From the NCBI GenBank assembly GCA_021604645.1, contig BQJJ01000004.1, positions 1-64,000 of the forward strand: 64,000 nt of DNA, in the 5' to 3' direction. Shown here in pieces: positions 15,314 through 24,517 of this stretch. The DNA is from Methyloligella sp. GTDB lineage: Bacteria > Pseudomonadota > Alphaproteobacteria > Rhizobiales > HXMU1428-3. Positions within the stretch are counted from its first letter, which is position 1, and each line of letters begins with the position of its first letter. The notes under the pieces were generated by a model. The model had not been told where the DNA came from and made no database searches. It saw only the letters and a program-made list of their open reading frames with translations. The translations under genes and the position numbers were made by a program.

Positions 15314-16984
15314 CTATTTTTCTTCATCGCTCCACATTGATGAGGTTTTATCCCACGCCCGTGAAAACCAGCTTTTGGAATAATATTCTTCAAGTTTTGC
15401 TTTTTCTGCGGCTAGATCTTTTTCATATTGTTTTAACCGTGCCTCTTTGTGATTGAGATCCAGGTTAGCTTCAGTTAGGCGGTTTTCTTCTTTTTCAATT
15501 GCATCTTGATCTTCAAGTAGATGTTTTTCTCTTGTTTGAAGCGCTGATCTGGAGATTTCAATGTCTTGTTCTTTGTCTTCTAGCAGACTTTGTTTTTTGC
15601 TGAGACTTTCTGACAGTTTGGCTAATTTTTGTTGGCTCTCTGAGACAGCTGCGAGTTTGGTTTCTAAGGTTTTTTGTTTGGCTTCGAGCTCTTCTAATCG
15701 TGTTTTTAAGAGCCCCCCATCTGTACCGGTTGAGCCTGTTGCGATGGCATCATCCAGCTTGGTTTGTAATTTGCTATTCAGTTCTGCAAGACGGAATTTT
15801 TCATCTTCGTTGGATTTGTTCTGGGTTTGGATGTCTTTGTAGCGGTTTTCTAAATCTTGATGTGCGTTTTTAAGGCTTGCGAGTTCGGCTGCAATATCTG
15901 GGGCATCTGATTTTAATATTTCGAGCTCTAAAGTTAGATTTCTAACTTTATCTGCCAGGAGTTTATTATCAGAGAGATTGGCAAGATAGATTTTGTTTTG
16001 ATCTTCATATTTGCCGTTTAGAAGAGCAAGCTCACTTTTTAGTTTGTTCAAGCAACTTTGTGGGATGGTTTCCCCATCACATGTTGCAACTTTTGGATCC
16101 TCTGTAGATCCATCGGTTTTGGGTTTGCCTGGTATTACACGCAGTGTTGCGTGGAATTTTCGGCCGTATCCGCCGATGAGCTTGTATTTATCCATCCCGT
16201 TAATGATGCGACGGGCACCGCCCCAGTTGGTTGTGCGAGCGTTAAAATATTGAGATAAACGTTTGCCAGTAAAGAGGCCTTTGATCATGCCCTCTGACAT
16301 GATAGCGACGGATGTGTCGGGATGAAGGGCCAGGTCTGGGTTGACGTAGACCTTGTCTTTCATGCCAAGCTCTTTGCCCATACGTTTGTAATTGAAAGCC
16401 CAGGTGAGCTGGACGTGACCGCGGCCAAAATAGGATTTACCCGTTTTCTTATCAATCGCGGCGTAATTTCTCTTAATGCGGCCACGACGGTAAAGTCTTG
16501 TTACGCAATTGATTGACGCTTGATCTGTTTTACCAAAACATTCTCTAACCGCTTTGATGCTGCGGCCAGTTTCGTGATAGGTGGTTGCGAGAACATAAGC
16601 GAGCCAGCGCAGGTCGGTTAGTTGTGGTTTACTATCCCAATAATTAAAGAGGCGCTCATAGCGATCAATCAGGTATTTCTCTTTTTCTTTAATGGGATAG
16701 AAGCGTTTGCGAAATTGTTTGAAAAAATAAGCTCGGTCAATGATGACTGATTTTTGGACAGGTTTATTGGTTTGAGCGTGTGCTGTTGAGGGGGCGAGCC
16801 CTAGTTCAAATGAACTTAAAAGGGTAAACGCGAGATAAAAAAGAGAAAAGAGAGCGGTCCGTTTAAGCAACTGGATTGATTTTTTCTGGTATGTTTCTAT
16901 GCCGTTTAACGGGGAGGCCTTCCATTTTGAAGGCAAGGCTGTGAAGCATTGGACGTGATAATTTTTGAAAGACCCAGATAACAT
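15314..16984 (-). CDS. GH19/lysozyme-like cell wall hydrolase with coiled-coil tail
   Basis: Residues about 75-290 resemble GH19 chitinase-like endolysins. The catalytic Glu is in ATTYHETGR, the substrate-cleft signature is SYFGRGHVQLTW, and the C-terminal signature is ARRIINGMDKYKLIGGYGRKF with its conserved ARRIING. Residues about 305-530 are a long Lys/Glu/Leu-rich coiled coil. A hydrophobic export signal ends near STAHA at residue 70, preceded by an unusually long N-region; the annotated ATG (16984) may therefore be too far upstream, but I see no better start. The target is probably peptidoglycan in the periplasm. No phage genes are near, so a prophage endolysin is unlikely. Confidence 0.8.
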   Translation of the reverse strand: MLSGSFKNYHVQCFTALPSKWKASPLNGIETYQKKSIQLLKRTALFSLFYLAFTLLSSFELGLAPSTAHAQTNKPVQKSVIIDRAYFFKQFRKRFYPIKEKEKYLIDRYERLFNYWDSKPQLTDLRWLAYVLATTYHETGRSIKAVRECFGKTDQASINCVTRLYRRGRIKRNYAAIDKKTGKSYFGRGHVQLTWAFNYKRMGKELGMKDKVYVNPDLALHPDTSVAIMSEGMIKGLFTGKRLSQYFNARTTNWGGARRIINGMDKYKLIGGYGRKFHATLRVIPGKPKTDGSTEDPKVATCDGETIPQSCLNKLKSELALLNGKYEDQNKIYLANLSDNKLLADKVRNLTLELEILKSDAPDIAAELASLKNAHQDLENRYKDIQTQNKSNEDEKFRLAELNSKLQTKLDDAIATGSTGTDGGLLKTRLEELEAKQKTLETKLAAVSESQQKLAKLSESLSKKQSLLEDKEQDIEISRSALQTREKHLLEDQDAIEKEENRLTEANLDLNHKEARLKQYEKDLAAEKAKLEEYYSKSWFSRAWDKTSSMWSDEEK

Positions 16985-17308
16985 AACTCACATTCCCGAC
17001 TATACTAAACAATTTTTCATTACGAAAGCTGGCGCGTCTGTTTTTTAATGCATTGTTTTTGCTTGCTTTATTCCCGTCTTGTTGAGAGGGCCATTGAAAA
17101 AAAATCACGCTAACTTTTCATTTTAATCATAGTTAATGCAGAATAGGGAGGTTGAAGGCCAAGGCCAATAGCAAATGAGCAACAGTTTGGTTGTTTTATT
17201 TGATTGTGGATTGAGGTTTAAGGCTAAAATCTTAGTAGCTTATCCAACTTTGTTCGGTTAAAACCTTTTGGTGAATGAATGATTTTTTATCTGGGACGAT
17301 AGGTTTTA
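16985..17308. other. Divergent intergenic region upstream of glyQ
   Basis: About 320 bases separate the leftward hydrolase gene and rightward glyQ, so promoters for both are expected. I see no glycine riboswitch core, T-box or repeat copy here. ORFs in it are shadows. Confidence 0.4.
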
Positions 17309-18262
17309 ATGGCTTTGAATATGAATGATCGCGTTTTGCAACCGACCAAATCTTTTCAGGATTTGATTTTAACATTACAACTGTACTGGGCTGAGCAAGG
17401 GTGTGTAGTTTTACAACCCTATGATGTTGAGGTTGGCGCAGGTACGTTTCATCCCGCGACTGTTTTGCGCGCCCTTGGCCCTAAGCCCTGGAATGCAGCT
17501 TATGTTCAGCCTTCACGGCGGCCGACAGATGGTCGTTATGGTGAAAACCCAAACCGCTTGCAACATTATTATCAATTTCAAGCTGTGTTAAAGCCATCAC
17601 CGCCAAACATTCAAGATCTTTATTTAAAAAGCTTAGAGGCTATTGGCATTGATATGTCCTCTCATGACATTCGCTTTGTCGAAGATGATTGGGAGAGCCC
17701 GACACTTGGGGCGTGGGGACTTGGCTGGGAAGTTTGGTGTGATGGTATGGAAGTTTCCCAATTTACTTATTTTCAGCAAGTTGGCGGTTTTGATTGCTCA
17801 CCGGTTATGGGTGAACTTACTTATGGTTTAGAGCGTTTGGCAATGTATTGTCAGGGCGTTGATAATGTTTATGATCTGAATTTTAATGGCGGTGAAGGCG
17901 ATAATCGTGTGAGCTATGGCGATGTGTTTTTGCAAGCTGAGCAAGAATATTCCCGTCATAACTTTGAATATGCCAACACTGATAAATTATTCCAGCATTT
18001 TAAAGATGCGGCAGCGGAGTGTAATGCCCTACTTGAGCAGGGTAAGGGAACTGGGTCTCATGGGGGGCATGGGTGTGTCTTGCCAGCTTATGATCAATGT
18101 ATTAAAGCCAGCCATTTATTCAATTTGCTTGATGCCCGCGGTGTGATTTCTGTGACTGAGCGGCAATCTTATATTTTACAAGTAAGAGATTTGGCGAAAG
18201 CTTGCTGCACGGCTTGGTTGGAGACAGAAGCTGGTGGAGCTCAACCCGTTGAGGCTGAGTAG
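17309..18262 (+). CDS. glyQ: Glycyl-tRNA synthetase alpha subunit
   Basis: This subunit of the alpha2beta2 bacterial glycyl-tRNA synthetase carries the aminoacylation site. It shows the class II signature regions: [18 protein letters not shown] at the N-terminus, [35 protein letters not shown] and the tail [13 protein letters not shown]. Length (317) is close to other GlyQ proteins. Translation most likely begins at the ATG at 17309 or at a second ATG four codons on. It is followed by a small membrane-protein gene and glyS in the same direction, so the three form an operon. Confidence 0.97.
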   Translation: MALNMNDRVLQPTKSFQDLILTLQLYWAEQGCVVLQPYDVEVGAGTFHPATVLRALGPKPWNAAYVQPSRRPTDGRYGENPNRLQHYYQFQAVLKPSPPNIQDLYLKSLEAIGIDMSSHDIRFVEDDWESPTLGAWGLGWEVWCDGMEVSQFTYFQQVGGFDCSPVMGELTYGLERLAMYCQGVDNVYDLNFNGGEGDNRVSYGDVFLQAEQEYSRHNFEYANTDKLFQHFKDAAAECNALLEQGKGTGSHGGHGCVLPAYDQCIKASHLFNLLDARGVISVTERQSYILQVRDLAKACCTAWLETEAGGAQPVEAE

Positions 18263-18346
18263 GCAGAATAAACTTTATTCTCCAGCTTATATTTGATTAG
18301 GCTTAGTGCATTTAAAGAACATTAAACAAAGAAAAAGAGATCTAAT

Positions 18347-18700
18347 ATGAGTGATGATTTAGAACATGTTGGTGTACTAGATGAAATTCCGGAACCTGGT
18401 GTGTTTTCTGGAATTTGCACTTTGCTAGGTGGTTTGCTTGGACTTTTCATTGTTGGCAGCCTTTATTTATATGGTCCAGCTGATGGGCCTGTTGCGAGCG
18501 CCCATCTTGGGTTGGTTATTCCTCTAGGGCTTTTATTTGCATTTCTTCTGGCGGCCTTTACATTTTTGCTTGGTTGGATTGTTGAGACCGTTTGGCCTCT
18601 TTTGGGGATGCTTTTATTGGTGACTTTGTTTTTGGTTGCGCCGCTCTCTTTTTATTTTGGATTTGATAATTTAATGGCCGTTTTAAAATCTCTATTTTAA
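18347..18700 (+). CDS. Integral membrane protein between glyQ and glyS
   Basis: The 117-residue protein has an acidic N-terminus and about three transmembrane helices (around CTLLGGLLGLFIVGSLYLY, GLVIPLGLLFAFLLAAFTFL and LLGMLLLVTLFLVAPLSFYF). I do not recognise a domain. A small membrane protein in this position is common in Rhizobiales, so the placement is probably conserved rather than accidental. Gaps to glyQ (84 bases) and glyS (61 bases) allow co-transcription. Function is unknown. Confidence 0.8.
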   Translation: MSDDLEHVGVLDEIPEPGVFSGICTLLGGLLGLFIVGSLYLYGPADGPVASAHLGLVIPLGLLFAFLLAAFTFLLGWIVETVWPLLGMLLLVTLFLVAPLSFYFGFDNLMAVLKSLF

Positions 18701-18761
18701 TTGATGTAAATTTTAAAACCTCCTTCTTATTTTGAACTGACTTATTTATTCTGGATGGCTT

Positions 18762-20810
18762 ATGTCTGAACTATTGCTTGAACTATTTTCTGAAGAAATT
18801 CCCTCCCGCATGCAAAAAAAGGCAGGCGAGGATTTAGCTCGATTGGTGACGCAGGGGTTAAAAGAAGCGGGTTTGGATTTTAGTGATGTTGCTCATTATG
18901 AAACACCGCGCCGTCTCTGCTTGATTGTTGATGGCATTCCGGAGAAATCTTCCGATGTTCGTGAAGAGCGTAAGGGACCACGGGTTGATGCGCCTGAAAA
19001 AGCTTTGGAAGGTTTTTTGCGCAGCACGGGCTTAACTCTTGAAGAATGCGAAATCCATGATGATAAGAAGGGTCAGTTTTATGTGGCTGTGATTGATCGT
19101 GAGGGGCGCTCTGCTGAACACATCATTTCTGAAGTTGTTATGAATGTTGTACGCAATTTTCCTTGGCCGAAATCTATGCGTTGGGGAACAAGCCGGTTGC
19201 GCTGGGTGCGGCCGCTGCATTCGATCCTTTGTGTTTTGGGTGGCAAGCCATTGAAATTTATTGTTGATGGCGTGGCGGCTGATAATGTGACATCAGGCCA
19301 TCGTTTTCTAGGGGCGGAACAATTTTCTGTAAATGATTTTGCTGACTACCGACAAAAACTTGAAGAGCATAAGGTGGTTTTGGATGGGGCAAAGCGCGCT
19401 GAGCTTATTTTGAAAGATGCGAAAGCCTTGGCGAAGACTGAAAAGCTGACTTTGGTTGAGGATGCTGGATTACTTGCTGAAGCGGCTGGACTTGTTGAGT
19501 GGCCGGTAGTGATGATGGGAGCTTTTGATAAAGAGTTTCTCGATGTGCCAAGTGAAGTTCTTATCAGCACTTTGAAAAGTCATCAAAAATGTTTTTCAGT
19601 TCGCAAGGGGAAGAGCTTGGCGAACAAATTCACTCTGGTTTCGAACCTAGAGACTAAAGATGATGGTAAGCAGATTATTGCAGGGAATGAACGGGTTATT
19701 CGAGCCCGTCTTTCTGATGCGAAATTCTTCTGGGATAATGATTTGGCGCGGCCGCTTGATGAATTGTTGCCGAAACTTGACGAGATTGTTTTTCACGCAA
19801 AGCTTGGCACTGTTGGTGAGCGAGTGAAACGGCTTGAGAGTTTAAGTGGTCTGATTGCAAAACAAATCGGGGCTGATGAGATGCTCTCTAAAGAGGCGGC
19901 TAAGTATGTGAAAGCTGACTTGGTTTCGGAGACCGTTTATGAAGCTCCGGATATGCAGGGGATTGCTGGGCGGTACTTGGCTTTGGCTGAGGGCAAAGAT
20001 GCGTCCATCGCAACTGCTATTGAAGAGCATTACAAACCGCAAGGACCAACAGATGCAGTACCAACAGAGCCTGTGTCTATGGCTGTAGCATTGGCAGAGA
20101 AAATCGATATTCTCACCGGCTTTTGGGCGATTGATGAAAAGCCAACTGGATCAAAAGATCCGTTTGCATTGCGACGGGCTGCGCTTGGTGTCATTCGTAT
20201 TGTTCTGGAGAACAACCTAAGGCTACCATTAAAGGATGTGTTTCAGTCAGCTCGGTCTGAGTTTTCTAATGACCCGAAATTGCTTGACGATCTTCTTTCT
20301 TTCTTTGCGGATCGTTTGAAAGTTTATTTGCGTGACCAAGGTGCTCGGCATGATCTGATTGATGCTGTTTTCTCATTAGGTGGGCAGGACGACTTGGTGA
20401 TGATTGTAAAACGGGTTGAGGCTTTGTCGGTGTTTTTGGCGACAGATGATGGTGTTAACTTGTTGGCCGGGATTAAACGGGCTGAAAATATTTTGCGTAT
20501 TGAAGAGAAAAAAGACAAAACAAAATATGCTAGTGATGTGAATGAGGCGCTTTTGAAAATGGCGCAAGAAAAAGCTTTGCAAAAGGCTGTTGGTACTGTC
20601 TCTAGCCAAGTGACTTCATTAATTGATGCTGAAGACTTTGAAGGAGCCATGGGTGAGCTTGCCCAGTTGCGCCGCCCTGTTGATGCTTTTTTTGATGGTG
20701 TGATTGTGAATGATGAGGACGCTGATATTCGTTTGAACCGCCTTGCCTTGCTTGCGTCAATTCGTGACACGGCACTTGGGATTGCTCGATTTGGAAAAAT
20801 TGAAGGGTAA
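18762..20810 (+). CDS. glyS: Glycyl-tRNA synthetase beta subunit
   Basis: The 682-residue beta subunit binds tRNA and completes the alpha2beta2 enzyme. It begins with LLLELFSEEIPSRM, then FPWPKSMRWG and RWVRPLHSI, all hallmark GlyS stretches, and KCFSVRKGK with the region KLDEIVFHAKLGT in the HD-like middle part. The C-terminal anticodon-binding domain ends with RLNRLALLASIRD. Length fits the family. It is the last gene of the glyQ operon and is followed directly by a cluster of repeat elements. Confidence 0.97.
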   Translation: MSELLLELFSEEIPSRMQKKAGEDLARLVTQGLKEAGLDFSDVAHYETPRRLCLIVDGIPEKSSDVREERKGPRVDAPEKALEGFLRSTGLTLEECEIHDDKKGQFYVAVIDREGRSAEHIISEVVMNVVRNFPWPKSMRWGTSRLRWVRPLHSILCVLGGKPLKFIVDGVAADNVTSGHRFLGAEQFSVNDFADYRQKLEEHKVVLDGAKRAELILKDAKALAKTEKLTLVEDAGLLAEAAGLVEWPVVMMGAFDKEFLDVPSEVLISTLKSHQKCFSVRKGKSLANKFTLVSNLETKDDGKQIIAGNERVIRARLSDAKFFWDNDLARPLDELLPKLDEIVFHAKLGTVGERVKRLESLSGLIAKQIGADEMLSKEAAKYVKADLVSETVYEAPDMQGIAGRYLALAEGKDASIATAIEEHYKPQGPTDAVPTEPVSMAVALAEKIDILTGFWAIDEKPTGSKDPFALRRAALGVIRIVLENNLRLPLKDVFQSARSEFSNDPKLLDDLLSFFADRLKVYLRDQGARHDLIDAVFSLGGQDDLVMIVKRVEALSVFLATDDGVNLLAGIKRAENILRIEEKKDKTKYASDVNEALLKMAQEKALQKAVGTVSSQVTSLIDAEDFEGAMGELAQLRRPVDAFFDGVIVNDEDADIRLNRLALLASIRDTALGIARFGKIEG

Positions 20811-20831
20811 GGGAAGAAATTTTTTTCTGGC

Positions 20832-20857
20832 GCTTCAGGTGCCCACACTGCATCCGC
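20832..20857 (+). repeat. Repeat family B copy
   Basis: GCTTCAGGTGCCCACACTGC followed by ATCCGC has the stem GGTGC/GCATC (with a G-T pair) and both conserved flanks. It starts 21 bases after the glyS stop and abuts an element A. Confidence 0.8.
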
Positions 20858-20860
20858 GCT

Positions 20861-21021
20861 TTCTCTCACGGCTATTCTGCCGCTGTAGCGGCAGGCCCTC
20901 CGCTGGGCGGCACCTTTTAGTGTTGCTTCAGATTGCCTACAAGCAACCGCACTGAGCACCGGTATTCACGAAGTGCTTCGCCATGTCCTAATGCTCTAAG
21001 TAGAGCATTACTCCTTCTTCG
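20861..21021 (+). repeat. Element A, copy 1, carrying an internal family B hairpin
   Basis: Conserved linkers CTCACGGCTATTC, GGGCGGC, CGCCATGTCC and TTCTTCG are present in order. Stem 1 is TGCCGC/GCGGCA, stem 3 is CGAAG/CTTCG, and stem 4 is AATGCTCT/AGAGCATT. In the place of the short second hairpin (GGCACC ... ) a full B copy (20925-20952) is inserted, after which ACCGG resumes. This lengthens the element from about 118 to 161 bases. Confidence 0.85.
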
Positions 21022-21108
21022 TATGTTGGGGTTGGTTTTTGCGATCTGCTTTCGTACTCGTTTTGCTCTGTTCGGGCTAATTTTGTGCGTCGGGCAGATT
21101 TTCTGGAC

Positions 21109-21175
21109 TTTCAGATGCCAACACTGCATCCGCTTAACTGCCATGTCTTGACACTGAAGTGACGTTACTTCTGCT
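21109..21175 (+). repeat. Family B copy followed by an element A tail
   Basis: TTTCAGATGCCAACACTGCA with TCCGC is a B copy with stem AGATGC/GCATCC. Directly after it, GCCATGTC, an imperfect hairpin ACACTGAAGTGACGT and TTACTTCTGC resemble the last third of element A. Confidence 0.65.
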
Positions 21176-21194
21176 TTATATTAAATTATAGCCC

Positions 21195-22031
21195 TTAGCT
21201 TTTCGCGCCGTAGCGGTGGAGGTCTGAGCCGTTTTCGCTGAGCCAGGCTTTTGGGGTTTTGTATGTTGGCAAGGTTTGCTCAACGAGGGCCCAGAAATTT
21301 GGTCCATGGTTCATTTCAGCAAGGTGAGCGACTTCATGGGCGGCAACATAATCTAGTACATCTGATGGGGCTAAGATTAAACGCCATGAATAAGATAAAA
21401 TACCGCGTGAAGAGCAGGAGCCCCAGCGGCTTCGTTGATCCTTGATCATGATTTTGTTGTATGAAAGACCTAGATTTTCACTATGCCATTTAGAGCGTTC
21501 TTGCAGGTCTTTTCTTGCTTGATCGATCAGCCATCTTGTTAAGCGGCGCGGGGCGAAATGTTCTGTGCCATTTATATGGATTTCTGGAAGTGAGTTTGTT
21601 TGAGTTTCAGGAGTTTGGGTTTCACAAACTTCAGGTAAGGCATCTACCTTTTTGTCTTGGTCCGTATTGTTGTTTTCTATCCATATGACGCCTTTACCGC
21701 GGGACTGGCCTGCAAAAATCAGCTTATGGTCAACACCTCTTAATGGCATGATGCTTTCATGTTTGAAGGGAGCGGCTTCGGGTAGCTTTTCAAATTGTTC
21801 GAATAACCAATTGCGATGGTTTTCCAGAAAAGAAATGGTTTCTTTATCTGAACAATAAGGTGGCACAGTCACAATTGCGGAGCGGTCAGTTGAGCTGACG
21901 CGAAGAGTTAAGCGGCGCGCTTTTGGGTGACGGCGGAATTTAATTGGAATGTCGCAATTTTCTAAAGCAATTTCTTCTCCATGCTGGAGCATACTCTTTT
22001 TACTGATATTTAGGCGTGCTGCCCACCGCAT
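21195..22031 (-). CDS. YgjP-type (DUF45) zinc metallopeptidase
   Basis: The 278-residue protein ends in the YgjP-like metallopeptidase domain: KDQRSRWGSCSSRGILSYSWRL, then the zinc motif YVAAHEVAHLAEMNHGPNFW, in which two His and Glu of HEVAH and a later His bind and activate zinc. The N-terminal half (residues 1-120) has basic beta-strands usual in this family. It is a single leftward gene between a repeat cluster and SenC. Biological substrate is unknown for most of the family. The ATG at 22031 is accepted. Confidence 0.88.
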   Translation of the reverse strand: MRWAARLNISKKSMLQHGEEIALENCDIPIKFRRHPKARRLTLRVSSTDRSAIVTVPPYCSDKETISFLENHRNWLFEQFEKLPEAAPFKHESIMPLRGVDHKLIFAGQSRGKGVIWIENNNTDQDKKVDALPEVCETQTPETQTNSLPEIHINGTEHFAPRRLTRWLIDQARKDLQERSKWHSENLGLSYNKIMIKDQRSRWGSCSSRGILSYSWRLILAPSDVLDYVAAHEVAHLAEMNHGPNFWALVEQTLPTYKTPKAWLSENGSDLHRYGAKS

Positions 22032-22262
22032 GGAATTACCTCTTCTTAAATTGAAATTGATTGTTATTATTATTTTTAAGACTGGATATAAGATCTTGGT
22101 TGTAATGTTGCGACGTTAATTTTTTACAGCCGAATCATTAAACTCAAGCATGATATTTGTTGGTTAATTTTTAAAGTACTAATTTAATTTTTTTAAACCC
22201 AACTCACAGAAAAACGCAATTATTAGGCCTTGTTAGTTTCTTAAATTGTTTTTTGAAATAGC

Positions 22263-22886
22263 TTAATTGACATGTTTATCGATCGCGACAGCCATATCTT
22301 TTGCTGTGTTATTAAACCTGAAATAACGAATGAATTTTCCGTCAGGTCCCACCAAAAATGTTTGGGGTGAGTGGTCCATTAAATAATCGGTGCCTTTGAC
22401 ATTTTTTGATGGCTTACCATTTTCATCAACTTTCACGCCGTAAACTTTGTAGGCTTTTTTCACTTTTGTGATCTCTTCAAGTGAACCTGTTAGGCCAGTT
22501 ATACGGGGATGGAAATTTGAAACGTAACTGGCCAGTTGTTTTGGCGTGTCGCGTTCTGGGTCAATGGTGATAAAAATTGGTTCGACTTTTTCACTTTTTG
22601 GTTTGGCTAAATCGATGGCGTTGGCCATTTTTTGTAAATCTGTCGGGCAAATGTCTGGGCAGAAACTATAGCCGAAATAGATCAGCATATATTTGCCTTT
22701 AAAATCTTTGTCAGTTTTTGGGGTGCCTTTGTGATCAACTAAATTAAAAGGGCCGCCAATTAGAGCTTTGGTGCTGCCTTCAATTTGGGTTTTAGGTTGT
22801 TGATGTTCTAATGCATAAAGCCAAATGGCAACGAGAGCTCCGAAACAGAAGCAGCAAAGAATGATGAACAGTTGATTGAGGCGCAT
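22263..22886 (-). CDS. senC: SCO1/SenC/PrrC family copper-binding protein
   Basis: The protein is membrane-anchored by one N-terminal helix (LFIILCCFCFGALVAIWLYA) with a periplasmic thioredoxin-like domain. The copper site is complete: CPDICPTDL gives the CxxxC pair and YLMDHSPQTF the distal His. It delivers copper to the CuA or CuB site of cytochrome c oxidase, and PrrC is linked to redox signalling to RegB. I use the ATG at 22886 with AGGTG upstream, since the longer frame adds 24 charged residues before the helix. It is divergent from regB, as expected for a reg/prr locus. Confidence 0.92.
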   Translation of the reverse strand: MRLNQLFIILCCFCFGALVAIWLYALEHQQPKTQIEGSTKALIGGPFNLVDHKGTPKTDKDFKGKYMLIYFGYSFCPDICPTDLQKMANAIDLAKPKSEKVEPIFITIDPERDTPKQLASYVSNFHPRITGLTGSLEEITKVKKAYKVYGVKVDENGKPSKNVKGTDYLMDHSPQTFLVGPDGKFIRYFRFNNTAKDMAVAIDKHVN

Positions 22887-23149
22887 TGTTTTTTCACCTG
22901 TGTCCTTTGTATTTCTCTGAATGTTTTTCTGATGTGTCTCTTCGTTGAGTGTCACCAAGAACCGAATTGCTTAATAGTATTTAACTCTCGGACATTAAGC
23001 GGGCAAGGGTTAAAAGGTCAAGCATTTCCGATGATAATTTTGATCAAATTGGTGTGACGATATTTAGCACTGAATTGTAGTGAGATTTCGATTTTTAAAA
23101 GGCATGATTGAGATGGGTTATCTTTATTTTATGATTAAGGTTGTCAGTT

Positions 23150-24517
23150 GTGCCAAATTCCTTAATGTCTCTTTATATGGAACAGAGAGATTATATAAAC
23201 CGATCACACTTGCGCCTTAGAACAATTGTGCGTTTGCGCTGGATTGCCATTGTTGGACAATTTGCTGCTGTTTTACTCGTGTTTTACTGGCTGAAGTTTG
23301 AGTTTCCGCTTTCCCTGACTATTTTTGTTATTTGTCTTTCTGTTTGCATCAATGTTGTGCTGAGTGCAATGGTGAATGACATTAAGGTGATTGGTAATCA
23401 GTTTGGTACTTGGATGCTTGGGTTTGATATTGTACAACTCTCGGTGCTTTTATATTTAACTGGAGGAATACTTAATCCGTTTGCATCTTTGCTTGTAGCG
23501 CCTATTGCTATTTCAGCGGCTTCTTTGCGCACCCAATCGACCGTTATTCTCTCTATTGTGGCTCTTATTTCTGCCAGCATTATTAGCTTTGTTTACTTGC
23601 CACTTCCCTGGGAAACTGTCGGCGGATTGGAATTTCCTATGGCGTACAGGATGGGGAACTGGATTTCTCTTCTTTGTGCAATGGCGTTTATTGGCTTCTT
23701 TGCCTGGAGAATTGCGAATGAAAGCCGGATTATGTCGGCGGCGCTTGCAGCGACTGAAGCGACTTTGGCGCGTGAGCAAAAATTATCAGCCATTGATGGC
23801 TTGGCCGCCGCTGCCGCGCATGGTTTAGGGACGCCGCTTTCAACTATTTGTCTTGTGGCAAAAGAATTAGAGCGGGAGATGACAGATGAGAGCCATATTA
23901 AAGATGATGTGAAACTAATCCGCAGGCAAGCTGTTCGCTGCCGTGAAATTCTTCAATCTTTAACAGATGAGGGAATGGATGCGGATATGTTGGTGGCCAG
24001 TTCTTCTATTGGTGATGTGATTGAGGAAGTGGCACAACCTTTAAAGGCTTTGAATGCGAATGTAATTATAAAAAAATCTCCCAAAGAGGGGACGGTTGCT
24101 CCCTTTGATAAAGAGCCTTTATTGTATCGTAACCCGGGGATGATTTATGCGCTGGGGAATATTGTTGAGAACGCTGTTGAGTTTTCAAAAAACAGAGTTG
24201 TGGTGACTATTGAGTGGTCTGAGACAAAGGTTAAATTGAGTATCGTTGATGATGGTCCTGGGTTTTCACCTGAGATGATGAAAATTTTAGGTGAACCTTT
24301 TGTATCTTCACGTTCGATTGCCCGCCGGGAAGTTGAAGATCATCAAAGTGGTATGGGGCTGGGCTTTTTTATTTCAAAGACACTTCTTGAGCGGTCTGGG
24401 GCGGTTATGCGTTTTGGTAATTTGAAGCATGATTTGGTTAAAGGGGTCATTGTTGGCGCATATGTTAAGCTCGATTGGCCGCGTAGTGCTCTTGATACGA
24501 GTATTGATAAAGTTTGA
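23150..24517 (+). CDS. regB: RegB/PrrB/ActS redox sensor histidine kinase
   Basis: The product has six hydrophobic segments in its first 190 residues, then a dimerisation/phosphoacceptor domain and a GHKL ATPase domain (NIVENAVEFSK, DDGPGFSP, GMGLGFFIS). The RegB quinone-binding signature GGxxNPF is present as GGILNPF, and the redox-active Cys is in RRQAVRCREIL. The phosphoacceptor His is at about 227 in AAAAHGLGTPLSTI, where other RegB proteins have HELGTPL; the acidic residue after His is Gly here. The start is uncertain between a TTG (23141), GTG (23150, best spaced after AAGG) and ATG (23165). Located between senC and regA. Confidence 0.93.
   Translation: MPNSLMSLYMEQRDYINRSHLRLRTIVRLRWIAIVGQFAAVLLVFYWLKFEFPLSLTIFVICLSVCINVVLSAMVNDIKVIGNQFGTWMLGFDIVQLSVLLYLTGGILNPFASLLVAPIAISAASLRTQSTVILSIVALISASIISFVYLPLPWETVGGLEFPMAYRMGNWISLLCAMAFIGFFAWRIANESRIMSAALAATEATLAREQKLSAIDGLAAAAAHGLGTPLSTICLVAKELEREMTDESHIKDDVKLIRRQAVRCREILQSLTDEGMDADMLVASSSIGDVIEEVAQPLKALNANVIIKKSPKEGTVAPFDKEPLLYRNPGMIYALGNIVENAVEFSKNRVVVTIEWSETKVKLSIVDDGPGFSPEMMKILGEPFVSSRSIARREVEDHQSGMGLGFFISKTLLERSGAVMRFGNLKHDLVKGVIVGAYVKLDWPRSALDTSIDKV

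Noticed and set aside
15314-16984. Prophage endolysin
   Set aside because: The GH19-like domain is phage-like, but no holin, tail or other phage gene adjoins it, and it has an export signal and a long coiled coil.
17200-17308. Glycine riboswitch or T-box upstream of glyQ
   Set aside because: No conserved glycine-aptamer core and no T-box sequence (TGGNACCGCG) is present.
20324-20959. 211-codon frame on the - strand opposite the glyS end
   Set aside because: It is a shadow of glyS in another frame and runs through the repeat cluster; it has no family pattern.
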